A stretch of DNA of 64,000 bases from Acanthacorydalis orientalis (GCA_034766995.1 CM068318.1:38248456-38312455), one strand, 5' to 3'. Counted from the first letter of the stretch, positions 11,660 to 22,617 are shown. Translations and numbers: made by a program. Notes: generated by a model from the letters alone, not told the origin.

Positions 11660-11830
11660 GAAGTAAGGTTTTTTGTCCTTGAAGTCACTATTCTTTTTTT
11701 TCGCTACCGGTTTCGACAGCTTACAATAAATCCAACTGAAAATGTACGAATTATCTATCTGAAGATGTCGAAAGACGAAACCGATAGTGGAAAAAAATAA
11801 AGAATAATGACATAAAGAACAAGAAAAATA
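11660..11830. repeat. Hairpin element with CGGTTTCG arms
   Basis: An inverted repeat centred near 11740. The left arm, TCACTATTC then TCGCTACCGGTTTCGACA (11675-11722), pairs with the right arm TCGAAAGACGAAACCGATAG then GAATAATGA (11770-11812). The arms are about 45-60 nt with a loop of about 50. It looks like a short foldback or MITE-type element. There is no coding content. Confidence 0.55.
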
Positions 11831-12250
11831 ACTTAACCCTTTGAACCCTAGACTCCTACAATTATTTTTCTTAAAAGCAGTCTTTTGGATTGTGATGTTA
11901 CAAGAGTAGGCCTGAAATATCATTCTTTCAGAATTTCAATCCCTCAATCAAAGACCGAAATTTCGTTTTTTCGGTTTCAAAGAATTAATAATATTTTTGA
12001 TTAAATCGCTGTATATTAAAATTTCGTTCTAAGTTACAATTTAATTGTTCACATATCTGCTTCATGTCTTTAGATCCCTCCAGTAATTCCACACCTTTTC
12101 AGCGTCACATTACTGGATTAAATTTTTATCTTCGTGACTAAACGATCGAAAAATAGATTAATATTCAATAGTCAAAAGAAATAATTACATGCTTTCTTCC
12201 GATCTATTAATGTCATTTTGATAATAAATACTATTCTCAAATATCGAGTT
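11831..12250. other. AT-rich stretch, nothing firm
   Basis: A small hairpin around ACCGAAATTTCG-TTTTTTCGGT lies near 11958. Nothing else was recognised. Confidence 0.4.
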
Positions 12251-12251
12251 T

Positions 12252-12480
12252 CACAAATTAATTTTTGACTCATCTTACAAACCACAAAAACATTTCAAAT
12301 CAAATATATTCAATAAATACTTATTGATCATTTTGTGTGTTGCTTATGCGCATTTAGATGAAGGTAGCATCATCCTCAGAGGCACAGAAAAAAGTATCTT
12401 ATTTTTTTCATCACAGTTAAGGTAAATCTTGTGGTTTGTGAGGTAGATTTTATTTAATATATTTGTAAGGCGAGGTAATA
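12252..12480. repeat. Foldback element FB1, shortened right arm
   Basis: Left arm ACAAATTAATTTTTGACTCA through the core GATGAAGGTAGCATCATCCT. The right arm is cut down to its outer part, CTTGTGGTTTGTGAGGTAGA. The inner half of the right arm is deleted. Confidence 0.65.
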
Positions 12481-12835
12481 ATACATTTGTGAAAATAATT
12501 TTTATGATATTTATATTACATTTTTCCAGTTTTAATTATTTTTTACCGTTTTTCGAAAATTAGCGCTTTGAAAATAATGGCATAGTCATCGATAAATACA
12601 TTAATTATAATCAAAATAATTAATTATCATTTATTAATCTCTGTGGTTTGTTGTGAGATGAGACAATATTTTTGTGATATTTATGTAACACATTCACAGT
12701 TTATATTATTATTATTTCTAACTAAATATTACTTTCGAACTGTGAACTGTTTTAATCCATGCACGAAATTATTAATATGTGAATATATAAAAATGGTGCA
12801 AAACAAGTTTCGGACTAACACAATAAACGAAATGT

Positions 12836-12995
12836 TAATTAGCTCAGTCGTTCAACCAAAACTGAGCTCTCACTGTGAAGCACTCATATATGAAGCATAA
12901 AGAACTAAAAATACGGTATTCTTAGTTCTTTTGTGAGAATTGACTGTAAATGCTTAGTGAGCGCTCAGTCAACCGAACACAACCAATAACTAAAT
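12836..12995. repeat. Imperfect long hairpin
   Basis: Centred near 12915 in AAAGAACTAAAAATACGGTA then TTCTTAGTTCTTTT. The outer arms ACTGAGCTCTCACT (12860) and AGTGAGCGCTCAGT (12957) also pair. Arms are about 60-80 nt with internal mismatches and almost no loop. No coding content. It could be a small foldback element or, less likely, a hairpin RNA source. Confidence 0.55.
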
Positions 12996-13149
12996 TGTTT
13001 AATTCTCTGAATTTTATTTTCGAAACCTAAGTAAATCTATATTAAAAAAAAGAACTTAACTGTCAACAATTATTTATATTACTAGTATTATTTGTTCGAA
13101 TTATTTGAATTAAACATAAAAAATAGTAGGAAATAATTACACATTCAAA

Positions 13150-13302
13150 TGTATTTTCTGTACCTTACATCTCTGAAGATAATGGCATCGCCATTGATAT
13201 ACTCATTAGCAAAAATTAAAAATCATCTATTATTATTTATAGAACATTTTTCATTAGAAAAAAAAATACTGTTTGTGAGGCAAGTGAAAAATATATTTGT
13301 TA
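13150..13302. repeat. Foldback element FB1, right arm only
   Basis: Begins TTTTCTGTACCTTACATCTC, carries GATAATGGCATCGCCATTGA, and ends with GTTTGTGAGGCAAGTGAAAA. The left arm is absent. Confidence 0.65.
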
Positions 13303-13455
13303 AAGTAAATAATTAGACAAAATTTATTTTACTGGAAATTGAAAAATCAAATTTAATATTTTACAGAATTAATCAGTACGTTACCTTTCACTAATGAACC
13401 TTTCATATTGTTTTCAATATAATGTACACATTTTAAATCAAACTACCATCTAGTA

Positions 13456-14750
13456 CGAGAGTGATTTGAAAAGTTCGTGACATAACATATAAGTGGCGGT
13501 AATATTTTAAATATTTGTGGCGTATTACAAAGCGATATCTTCTTATACACAACGTCAAAGTCTATAATTAATGTGTCGAGCAAATTGTTGCAAATATCAA
13601 TTTAAATAAATCTCTTTTTGTGCTATTGTTGAAATCGATAAAGTTGAATATCGTGCAGTGATAAAGTTTTTTGTCAAAAAAAGCTTAACGCCAACATAAA
13701 TCTTTAATGAGATAAAAATATAATGGGTGATAGTGTACTTTCGTATACACCTGTAAAGAAGTGGGTAACTGAATTTAAATGTGGCCGTGCAAGCTTAGAA
13801 AATAACCCAAATAGTGCACGTCAGAAAACTGCAACGACAGAAGAAATAATCCACACAGTTCAGAATATTGTCTTACAGGATCGGCGATTGAAGGTGTCCG
13901 AAATTGCTAAGGTTATTTGTATCTCAGATGAAAGTGTATATCACATCCTAACTGAAAAGTTAGGTATGAAGAAGCTATTGGGAAGATGGGTGCCGTGTTT
14001 GCTGACAATTGATCATAAACGCATTAGAGTACAAATTTTCCAAGATTGTTTGAATCGATTAGGGATTATCAAAGAGGGATACGATTGAATTTATCCAGCG
14101 ATTTGTGACTACAGATGAGACTTGAATTCACAATTAGACTCCAGAGTCAAAATAACAATCAAATCAATAAAAGAATTGGTGATTCTCTGCTGCCAAAAAA
14201 AAGCAGTCAGTTGTATCCTCTGTAAAAATTATGGCTTCAATTTTTTGAGATGCTAAAGTGATCCAGATAACTTATTACCTTCCAAAGAGTCAAACGATAA
14301 TAGGAGAATAGTATGCTAAATTTCTGTATCGATTCGATTAAACAATTCGTGAGAAAAGACCAGATTTATGAAAGAAAAAATCATTTTCTATCAGGGTAAT
14401 GCACGTTCCCATATAAGTGTTGTATCCATGGGAAAACTCGTTGAATTGAAGTACGACTTGGTGCCCTATCCAGCCTATTCTCCAGATTTGGTGTCCTCAG
14501 ATTTGCATCTGTTCCCAAAACTTAAAAAATTCTTGATGGTGGGCGATTTTCATTAGATGAAGAAGTGATATCAACAGTGAATCGCTATTTTGAGAACCTC
14601 CAAGAAAACGATTTTCGAGACGGCATAAAAGAACTGGAGCATCACTGGATGAAGTGCATTGAAGGAAATCTTGTTGAAAAATAAAAATAATTTAAAAACA
14701 CAAATTATATTCTTTCATAATTAGTCCGCGAACTTTTCAAATCTCCCTCA
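13456..14750 (+). pseudogene. Full-length mariner, transposase broken by stops and frameshifts
   Basis: 1295 bp between TA sites, with TIRs CGAGAGTGATTTGAAAAGTT (left) and, inverted, TGAGGGAGATTTGAAAAGTT (right). Upstream of the open frame at 13723-14088 the gene continues as EYRAVIKFFVKKSLTPT after a likely start near 13640, interrupted by TAA. The open frame has VKKWVTEFKCGRASLE, then a second HTH DRRLKVSEIAKVICISDESV, and the WVPCLLT linker. The first catalytic motif TTDET is followed by a stop. The second motif is altered to YQGNARSH, where FHQDNA.SH is normal, so the catalytic D is replaced by G (14389-14412). The third block reads PAYSPDLVSSDLHLFPKLKK. The lost D and several stops make it inactive. 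It is the only copy of its subfamily here. Confidence 0.85.
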
Positions 14751-15518
14751 TATATAGTATTGATACAAAATACAAACATCTAAACTTGAAAATAAATAAA
14801 AACGTGTTCTTAATGAGCGTATTTTAATAAATGTCTATACATTTGAAATATTTTAAAAAAAAGTATGTATTATGAATTTACCTTCTAAGTATTTAATTAA
14901 AAAAAATAGTTTTATTAGTGAAGTGTTCTTTGAACACACCAACACCGGAATGTAATTTAATACACTTGCTATTCGAATACGAGTAATTAAAATAATTGGA
15001 ATAGTTGGTTTTTACTTCTAGGTCCTTATAAAACATTACATTAATTGTATTTTTTTTATTTATTTTTTTTCCGTAAATTTTAAAATGACACTTTTCAAGT
15101 AATAAAACTGTAATTATTTTCTATGTTAATTTTATTCGATTTAATAGTACAACTTACTTCATGTCCTGTAAACACAAACGTAACGAATATGTACTGATAA
15201 TTCCAATCTAAAAATTTTGAATAGAAGATTAAAAGAGATACAAATATGTTTTCTTGTAGATCAATCATCTTTAGAGTGTAAATAAGTAAATTCAAGATAA
15301 AAATATGAAATATAATGTTCATTAAAAATTAATTATTATTATCCAAAATTGATTAATGCATGTAAGATAGATAAAGACGAATTATATATCCTTTAATGTG
15401 TAAACCAGTCACAAAATGCAACTATCTGAAAAAAATACATTTTGTGCTGTTGAACGAAATGGAGATGTCAAATTTCTTTTTTGTCACATTTCAATTATTG
15501 CAAAATATATAATTATTG
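14751..15518. other. AT-rich stretch with possible dispersed-repeat fragment
   Basis: 15180-15330 (ATTCCAATCTAAAAATTTTG and onward) loosely resembles sequences near 25200, 39660 and 59500, and may belong to a poorly defined repeat family. Nothing else was recognised. Confidence 0.3.
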
Positions 15519-16233
15519 CAACGTTTCAAAAGAGTGTTTAACGATATTTAAACGTAATAGACATGAATTTTTGAGTCGAGACATAACCGTTGATGAAACA
15601 TGGATCCATCACCATACATCTAAAACGTAAGAACAGTCAAAACAATGTACTTATCCTGGAGAACGTGCGCCAAAGAAGGCAAAAGTCATTGCATCAGCTG
15701 AAAGGTTATAACGATTTTTTTCTATGATTCTTTTATGGAATATTGATAATCAACTATCTTGAAAAAGTGAAAACAGTAACAGGAGCCCACTATACATCAT
15801 TATTGGACCAGTTGAATGATAAAATCAAGAAGAAAGGTGCTTATTTAGCAAAGAAAAAAATGCTTTTCACGACAATGCACTAGCTTACAAATCAATAATT
15901 GCAATGGCAAACTTGCATGAATTGCATTACGAATTGCTTCCACATCCACCATATTCTCCAGATTTGGCACCGTATGACTTTTTCCTGGTTACAAACTTGA
16001 AGAAATGACTCTGAGGTAAAATATTTGCATCAAATTCGGAAATAATCGCTGCTGTAAATGCCTGTTTTGAGGGGTTTGACAAATAGTAACATTCGGAAGG
16101 GATTAAAAAGTTGGAAATGCGTTCGACTAAGTTCATCAAGGTAAAAAGAGATTACCTTGAAAAATAAAAAAGAATTTTCTCAAAAAAATTGTGTTTTTTT
16201 TGTCTAACACGGGTACTTATCACTCTACCTTCG
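15519..16233 (+). pseudogene. 5'-truncated mariner, sister of the element at 10155
   Basis: Starts abruptly at AACGTTTCAAAAGAGTGTTT, equal to the middle of the transposase of the 10155 element, and ends with the same TIR, TACTTATCACTCTACCTTCG, before TA. It keeps TVDETWIHHHTS (first D, about 15590), a damaged second block CFSRQCTSLQIN in a shifted frame (about 15860), and PPYSPDLAPYDFFLVTNLKK (third D, about 15940). Stops occur throughout. The N-terminal DNA-binding half and the 5' TIR are missing. The left junction has no TA, consistent with deletion after insertion. Confidence 0.8.
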
Positions 16234-16760
16234 TATCTAACATGCATCACTATCTTACAATGTAATTAATTTATAAATGCCTTTAGGCGCGATATCACTT
16301 ATTGATATTCAAATTGACTACAACTGTTACAGTATGAGACAAAACTAATCGCTGTATCTAAAATATTATTCCTTCTTCATATTTAAAACTTTTCCATGGG
16401 AAATAAGATCTTGGAGAAATTACATCATCAACACAAGAGAAAGTCTAAAAATTGTTCACCTTTTTGTTAAACAATTCTTCAGTTGAATAAATCAACGATA
16501 TTTTCACAAATATTTTTTCACTCACCCCACCAACAAATATTTTTTCAAAAGTATAATTGTTGATCATATATGTTTATTATTAATTCGTATTTTGATAACA
16601 ATATTAAACGAAAAGAAAAGTATGTAAAAGCAAAGGTTCGTTGAAATTTAAATCAAAAAAAAAAGAAAAAATTTATAAAAATATTTATGATCAGTGATTT
16701 TCATTACCAAACGTTTGATTTTGGTAACATTCCTGAAAATGAAAATGTCTGAGATTTGGC

Positions 16761-16814
<54 letters not shown>

Positions 16815-17660
16815 AATATATTTTAAAAATTGAAAAAAAAATCAGTAACTTACTCCTCTTTTATTGTTTATTTTTATTAATTATACAATTTCAAAACATG
16901 GTATTTTCTAAATCCGATTAAATGTTGTCAGAAAACAATTTATAAATATTCATCAAAAATTATACTCTTCTTTGTTCCGACAAGAAGCTGAAAGGATTGC
17001 GGTTCGTATAAGCATTTTCTGCGGCTAAGCTTTTAAACTATTTGGTTGTTTCTCAACATTTTGTACATTTACACAATCATCCTCAAAACGCTACAGAACA
17101 GATAAATTTGAAACGCATAGAGATAATTTTACATTTTTACAATATCCGTACAGAAACAGTTCTATTATTCGATTGTACATTTAATAATTTCAAGAAACAA
17201 ACATAAGTGATTAAAAAAATATTAACAAATATTTTTTTCTGATAAATAAACTTACACATAATCGCGAATTTTCACCTTGCAAGTACAAAAATATTTTTAT
17301 GGCAAAGTAAATAGAAGTATTATTGATAGGACAAAAATATTGATATATCTTCAGTTAGTTAAAATTATATCTGAATACTGTCTAGTTTAATCAGTGTAAT
17401 GATTTTAAATAGGAAACACATTTTGTTCAGAATCATTAAATTAAATAAACTTCATAACATTTAAATCTCCTGTAATTTTTAAATAAATGAAGACATGGCA
17501 ATAACTCTTTTCCTGTCAATAATACTACTGTTTATTCTACGTGTATTTTAATTATTTTTTAATCTATCGTTTGGTGTTATGTTTTTCCATAAAAAGCATT
17601 CATTTCGATTGTTTTTATTATGTTTTTTTAAACGTTGTGTAGACTTCTTATACTACTTAT
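16234..17660. other. AT-rich stretch with TA array and FB1 scraps
   Basis: Scraps of the FB1 foldback family lie at about 16505-16575 (TTTTTTCACTCACCCCACCA) and 17070-17105 (ATCATCCTCAAAACGCTACA). A (TA)n array is at 16764-16808. No gene was recognised. Confidence 0.45.
16764..16808. repeat. (TA)n microsatellite
   Basis: TA dinucleotide run. Confidence 0.9.
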
Positions 17661-17865
17661 CAGGGTCGTGTGGTGACATGAAGCAATGGAGCACTCGCTC
17701 CAGGCGTCGCAGGTATGAATTCGCCTGTTAGATATAACGCAATTTATTATTTTGTTTTATTATTTGTATGATTTTTGTTTATTTATAACGAATAATAAAT
17801 AATGTATAGTATTGTCACCGCTGCTATAAGACGTCCTGTACTTAAATTGCAAATATAGATTTCAT

Positions 17866-17868
<3 letters not shown>

Positions 17869-17918
<50 letters not shown>

Positions 17919-17927
17919 AGATTTCAT

Positions 17928-17975
<48 letters not shown>
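17869..17975. repeat. Duplicated unit with two (TA)n arrays
   Basis: ATAGATTTCATCTTTATATA followed by a TA run occurs twice in tandem (from about 17854 and 17917), inside the hAT element. Confidence 0.9.
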
Positions 17976-17978
<3 letters not shown>

Positions 17979-18399
17979 AGTCATGTTAAATTAATATGTA
18001 AGTATGTTTAACATTGCAGTAAGTAACTGTATTTGATATTTTTATACACCGAAACATAAAAAATTCTCATTAATATATTTATTTTTATTCGATCTGTATG
18101 TATTATTATTCAAGCACCATTGTACGACGAGGATCCCACATGACGTTGGGACGATTTCACGATTCTAATTCGTAAAAAGAAATACAAATTAGATTTTAAT
18201 CTAATTTGAATCTAATGACCAACCCATTATACACCTACAATTATAATTTTTTTTTTATTTCATTCACTATTTTCACATTGCAATTAATTCAATCAGCGAA
18301 AGATTTGAACAAATCAAATTACATGTTGATAAGTTTAAAATACTGTAAAACATTTATAAACTGAAACATGAAAATAGATCAAAAATACTGAAAAAATAT

Positions 18400-18792
18400 A
18401 TGGATGTATTGTTGGGTGATAATGATAAGAGAGATATTGACGGTCTTGAACTTTGTGAAAGAATTATAAATTTAACTGTATTATTGTCCTCTCAAATGGA
18501 ATCACTAAAAGTACTTAGCTATTTGTGTATAAACAATATGGCTACAATATTTCAGAATTTGTTTGTTTGCCTACGAATAATGCTAACTTTACCCGTATCA
18601 GTTGCTTATGGACAATGCAGATTCTTCAAATCAAAAATCATAAAAAAAAGCTTAAGGTCAGCAATGGGACAAGAAAGATTAGTCGGTTTAGCTATGATGT
18701 CCATTGAAAGCGATCTAGGTGAATCGTTAAATTATGACGATTTGTTTCAGGATTTCACGGAAATGAAATCTAGACGTGTAAATTTCAAATAA
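18400..18792 (+). pseudogene. hAT transposase C-terminal remnant (ZMYM1-like type)
   Basis: A 130-residue frame that ends with a natural stop. Residues 55-130 look like the C-terminal dimerisation domain of hAT transposases of the type often annotated as zinc-finger MYM-type protein 1-like. The core reads LTLPVSVAYGQCRFFKSKII, then RSAMGQERLVGLAMMSIE, and the end is RRVNFK. In the family the core normally carries a conserved S..ERSFS stretch. Here those residues are replaced by YGQCRFF, a sign of decay. A TGA lies four codons before the ATG. The N-terminal zinc finger and the RNase-H catalytic core are missing, so it cannot be a working transposase. It sits inside a 1357-bp element with matching TIRs and an 8-bp duplication. 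Confidence 0.8.
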
Positions 18793-19183
18793 TATACAAT
18801 ATTATTTTGCCTATTAATTATTATGTACAAATATAACTATTTTATAGTGCATTATTGCAACTATTTCCTATTTGTGTTAAAAATGTTGGTCATTAAATAA
18901 ATACATAAAATTAATTATTAGGTTTTTTAATTTACTTAATTAGTGACTTCAGTATAGAATAAAAGCGCTTTTTAAGAATGCCTGTTGCAGGTGCTAAAAT
19001 ACCACCACACGGCTCTGCTATTTATTATATATTTCTAATTAATATCCTAAATAATGCTATGATAGTCTAGAAATAGTTAATAAAAAAAAATACAGATACT
19101 AAACTACAACTGGTCATCAAAAGTGCAATATGCTTACAACGTCAAAGTACTGAAAAATATTTGCGGAAAAAGCAACAAAACTT

Positions 19184-19342
19184 TTCTGTACCTTAGCGTT
19201 TTGTGGATGATGGCATCGCCATCAAAATACGTATGAACAACAATCAGAAATGATTATCAATAATTATTTTTTGAATATTTTTATTAAATTTTTTTTATGG
19301 TTCGTGGAGTAAAAAGGAATTTATTTGTGAAGGCATCTCAGA
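19184..19342. repeat. Foldback element FB1, right arm only
   Basis: Starts TTTTCTGTACCTTAGCGTTT, has GATGATGGCATCGCCATCAA, and ends GGTTCGTGGAGTAAAAAGGA. The left arm is missing. Confidence 0.7.
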
Positions 19343-19661
19343 TTTGAGTTAGAATTCAAAATATTGCCAGAACTAGATCCAATGTCCGAAATATTTTTAG
19401 CTTCCTTGTTGATATGTTGCGCATTAGTTATACAAATAAATAAATAAAATACTCTTATTGACTTACTCTATTACTCTTTTCTATTACTCTTTTCAAAAAA
19501 AATAAGAATTTGTCTAATACCAAAGTTATTAAAAAAAAGTACTAGAGAGTACTGATTATATAATTAAACCTAATCTACAACACACCGACATATGTATACA
19601 AACACAAATTCATGTATACAATTTTCGCGGCAGTTTAGTGTTATTGTTATAAATAACCATC

Positions 19662-19688
19662 TATATATATATATATATATTATTTTGA

Positions 19689-19725
<37 letters not shown>

Positions 19726-19729
19726 TTGA

Positions 19730-19759
<30 letters not shown>
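19662..19759. repeat. (TA)n array with repeated TTATTTTGATGCA unit
   Basis: Three TA runs are separated by two identical spacers TATTATTTTGATGCATA, which shows tandem duplication of run plus spacer. Confidence 0.9.
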
Positions 19760-19768
<9 letters not shown>

Positions 19769-19769
19769 T

Positions 19770-19842
19770 TACATAAATACATATTCAAATAAATAATAGC
19801 AGCAACTTCGATCGACCACCCCCGCTTTTGCATGCACCATCA
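19770..19842. repeat. Duplicated segment D1, copy a
   Basis: ATACATATTCAAATAAATAA then CAGCAACTTCGATCGAC matches 20535-20606 (ATACACATCCAAATAAATAA then CAGTAGCTCCGATCGAC). Both copies sit just beyond a TA array. Confidence 0.75.
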
Positions 19843-20165
19843 GCTAACCGCGACTGTTTGTTCGCTGCAATTGTTTTGGCACGGATCGTTGCGGCCATCT
19901 ATTACGTTGCAAGCGAACTATTCACTTATGCCGCCGATCACCGCACAACTTCTCTGGAGATGACGACACATCGCGTTCGCGGTTTTTTTTTCTGATTCAC
20001 CCGCGCCGTTCGTTTCTCCCGTGATCTGTATACCGTCCGTCCGACCGTTTGACCGTCTTCACTCCCGGCGGTCGATTTGAAAACCCCGCGAGTCATTTCA
20101 GAAACGCAGGGGATGTTCCACGCGCGAACTTGTTGATTAACTTTCATTGTTTTCGATATCATTTT
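19800..20165. other. CpG-rich block, possible promoter or 5' exon
   Basis: Dense in CpG, for example CCGTCCGTCCGACCGTTTGACCG split by short AT stretches near 20033, in strong contrast to both flanks. A minus-strand open frame (19938-20162) of basic composition resembles nothing known and may be chance in GC-rich sequence. No convincing splice sites were found. Confidence 0.3.
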
Positions 20166-20384
20166 GTTTGAAACGTAATTAAAGAATGAAATTCGTGTTT
20201 TCAGTTCAGACTTGAAAGTTATTCGAAAAAAAGTGATGAACTATTTTACATGAGTTGATTTACATCATTTGAATGAATGATGATTTATTTTACATGATTT
20301 TATTTATCGAAAATCGAACACTGCAAAAAGTGTGTCGTTTTACTATAAGAATGTAATGATTACAATTTTTTTAAAAAATATACT

Positions 20385-20388
<4 letters not shown>

Positions 20389-20445
<57 letters not shown>
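20389..20445. repeat. (TA)n microsatellite
   Basis: TA dinucleotide run. Confidence 0.95.
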
Positions 20446-20448
<3 letters not shown>

Positions 20449-20534
20449 CAGCCATGTCTGCCTGAAAAGTAAAAATCTCATTCTTGTGTGCATTTTTTCT
20501 ATCAATGGAGTAGTAATATAATATAATTTTATTA

Positions 20535-20606
20535 ATATAAATACACATCCAAATAAATAACAGCAGTAGCTCCGATCGACAACCGCTGCCTTGCATCCTT
20601 GTTTCC
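20535..20606. repeat. Duplicated segment D1, copy b
   Basis: Partner of 19770-19842, in the same orientation. It ends at GCCTTGCATCC, where copy a reads GCTTTTGCATGC. Confidence 0.75.
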
Positions 20607-20966
20607 TTTTAATTACTTTCAAGTAATTAATATTATAATTTGATATATAAAATTTTCTAATTAATACAGTAAATATATTCTTTGTAAAATAAAATAAATC
20701 AACAATACAAAATTCTTCACGAATATATATATATATATTTGTATTTAATGTATAGCAAGATTATATACAGTTAATACTTTGAAACTGTCGTTTACATTGC
20801 TGCACTTCAGCATTACTATAAATGTTTTTAATAATGAAATTAAATTCTTCTGAACGTTATAATTATTGTAATTGTTAATAATTATTAACTAAATGAAAAA
20901 GTCCTATTAGTTTTTGGATGAGTCGTTTATTTCTTATGTAAATACCTCATTCATATACATATACTC

Positions 20967-20978
<12 letters not shown>

Positions 20979-21007
<29 letters not shown>
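20979..21007. repeat. (TG)n then (TA)n array abutting a mariner
   Basis: GTGTGTGTGTG passes into a TA run that ends exactly at the mariner TIR. The rest of 20607-20978 holds nothing recognised. Confidence 0.9.
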
Positions 21008-21011
<4 letters not shown>

Positions 21012-22140
21012 TGCAAAAATAATTGCGGTTTTTATTATTATTATATGCATTAAGTTTGGTGCCAATTTTTCTAGTAATAATCTTGTTACCATTAGCTTTT
21101 GTTATAGTCATGTGATGCATCATTATAAGCAATATAATTAGCACTGCTAATTTCAGCTTATGCCTATTGTTTTCATTCTTTAGTATTGTTAAGTATAACT
21201 CTAAAATTAGTCATAAAAAAGCAAATTCGCTCGATTTTATTGTATGACTTTAAATTGGGATGTAAAGCAACAGAAACTGCTCAAAATATCAAATTTGTTT
21301 TTGACGAAGAGTTAATTAGTGAACGTATAGCTCAATACTGGTTCCAAAAATTTCGTAATGGAAGCCTTGATGGTGAGGAGGATCGTGAAAGTCCTTCAAC
21401 TATAGACAATAATGATTTAAGAACCATTATTGAAGTGGATTTATGTAAAACAATTCGAGAGGTGACTGAAGAACTCAATGTTCTTGTTCCACTTTTTCCA
21501 CAAGAAAGGGATTCCCTGCAACAATCTTAAACGTTCCTCACAGTGATTAGACAGAGGAGAAGCACCAGAACTTTTCCTATACCGAAGCTTCATGAAAAAA
21601 GATAATGGTCACTGTTTGATAGTCAGCAAGTGGCGTCATTCACTACAACTTCTTAAATCCTGATGAAACAACAGCAAAAAAATATTCTCAGAAAATTGAA
21701 AAAATGCATGTGAAGTTGCATTGTTTATGGAAAGCATTAGTCAATCGAAGAAGACCAATTCTTCTTCATGACAACGCCCGACCACACGTCTCACAAATGA
21801 CTTTTAAAAAATTAAATGAACTAGATTATGAAACCTTACCTCACCCACGTTATTCTCCGGGCCTGTTTCCGACAGATTATCATTTTTCTAAACATTTGAG
21901 TAATTTCTTACGAGAGAAGATTTTCAAAGATCAAGTATCAGCTCAAAGCACTTTCGATGAATTCGTTAATTCCAGGACACCAGAATTTTATCTTGTAGGA
22001 ATAAACAAACTTGTTTCCCGTTGGGAGAAATGTGTGCAAGCCAATGGTCTTTATTTTAATTAATAAATATATTTTTTAAATGATATATGCGTCTTTATAC
22101 TCGATACATACAAAATTCAATTACTTTTACACCAACCTAA
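21008..22140 (+). pseudogene. cecropia/Hsmar1-like mariner, internally deleted transposase
   Basis: 1133 bp. The 3' end ACACCAACCTAA is followed by TA. The 5' end TTGGTGCAAAAATAATTGCG lacks the first five TIR bases and abuts a (TA)n run. The N-terminal part (21186-21530) shows QIRSILLYDFKLGCKATETA and FQKFRNGSLDGEEDRE, the first HTH region of the Hsmar1/SETMAR-like group. The sequence between the second HTH and residue 200 or so is deleted, including the first catalytic D. The C-terminal part (21704-22063) is intact and ends properly: LLHDNARPHVSQMTFKKLNE has the second D, HPRYSPGLFPTDYHF the third, and INKLVSRWEKCVQANGLYFN the tail. A relic of the same subfamily lies at 63013-63332. Confidence 0.88.
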
Positions 22141-22176
22141 TATATTCATTTGTATCTTATGTATTTGAGATAGTGA

Positions 22177-22440
22177 TTAACCCTTTGAAGCCGGGTATGG
22201 ATCTATGAATCCACTGATGTTTTCCAAAGAAACCATGGTATCCGTGCGCTATCTTCGGGATGATATATTTAAAGGTCACTAATCTCTTTCTAATGAGACT
22301 AAATTTATCTGTCTTTCATTAAAAAAAATTACGGTCGTTCAAAAATCAGAAAATTTGCCTTTTTTTTCTTTGAAAACCAATAAAAATTGTGAACTTGTGA
22401 ATTGGGTTGAATATTATTTTTTTTTCGCAAGTTCATCATT
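22177..22440 (+). mobile_element. piggyBac-like element end, copy a
   Basis: Starts at TTAA then CCCTTTGAAGCCGGGTATGG. TTAA plus a CCC-type end is the piggyBac pattern. The next 260 bp match, inverted, the right end of 51230-51506, including TTTCCAAAGAAACCATGG and CTCTTTCTAATGAGACTAAA. The other end was not located. No transposase was seen. Confidence 0.6.
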
Positions 22441-22499
22441 GGAAGAAAGAGTATAAAAAATTTCGAGGCTCAACGTTTTATTGTGTGTCGCAAAAGAAT

Positions 22500-22617
22500 A
22501 AAATTCTGTATGCAGTGATATGTTTATCGAACCTCAATCGACCTTTTGTGGTTTATCGACCCCCTATCGACTTTTATCGACCCCTAAGGAGTATCGACCC
22601 CGTGGGAACCCCTGTCT
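22500..22617. repeat. TATCGACCCC-rich segment, possible orphan hAT end
   Basis: TATCGACC-type units repeat about five times, ending GGGAACCCCTG, which resembles the hAT-type end GAGAACCCCTG at 55794. No partner TIR was found upstream. Confidence 0.35.

Larger units (their letters stand above)
17661..19017 (+). mobile_element. hAT transposon, internally deleted, with TIRs and 8-bp TSD
   Basis: The left end is CAGGGTCGTGTGGTG. The right end inverted is CAGAGCCGTGTGGTG, so 13 of 15 match. It is flanked by CTACTTAT (17653-17660) and CTATTTAT (19018-19025), an 8-bp target duplication with one mismatch, as hAT elements make. Length is 1357 bp against 2.5-4 kb for typical autonomous hAT elements. 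Only the C-terminal transposase part remains (18400-18792). Two (TA)n arrays with a repeated GATAGATTTCATCTT unit (17860-17975) lie in the 5' part. Confidence 0.9.

Noticed and set aside
15927..16139. Minus-strand frame of 70 residues
   Set aside because: Antisense of the truncated mariner at 15519-16233.
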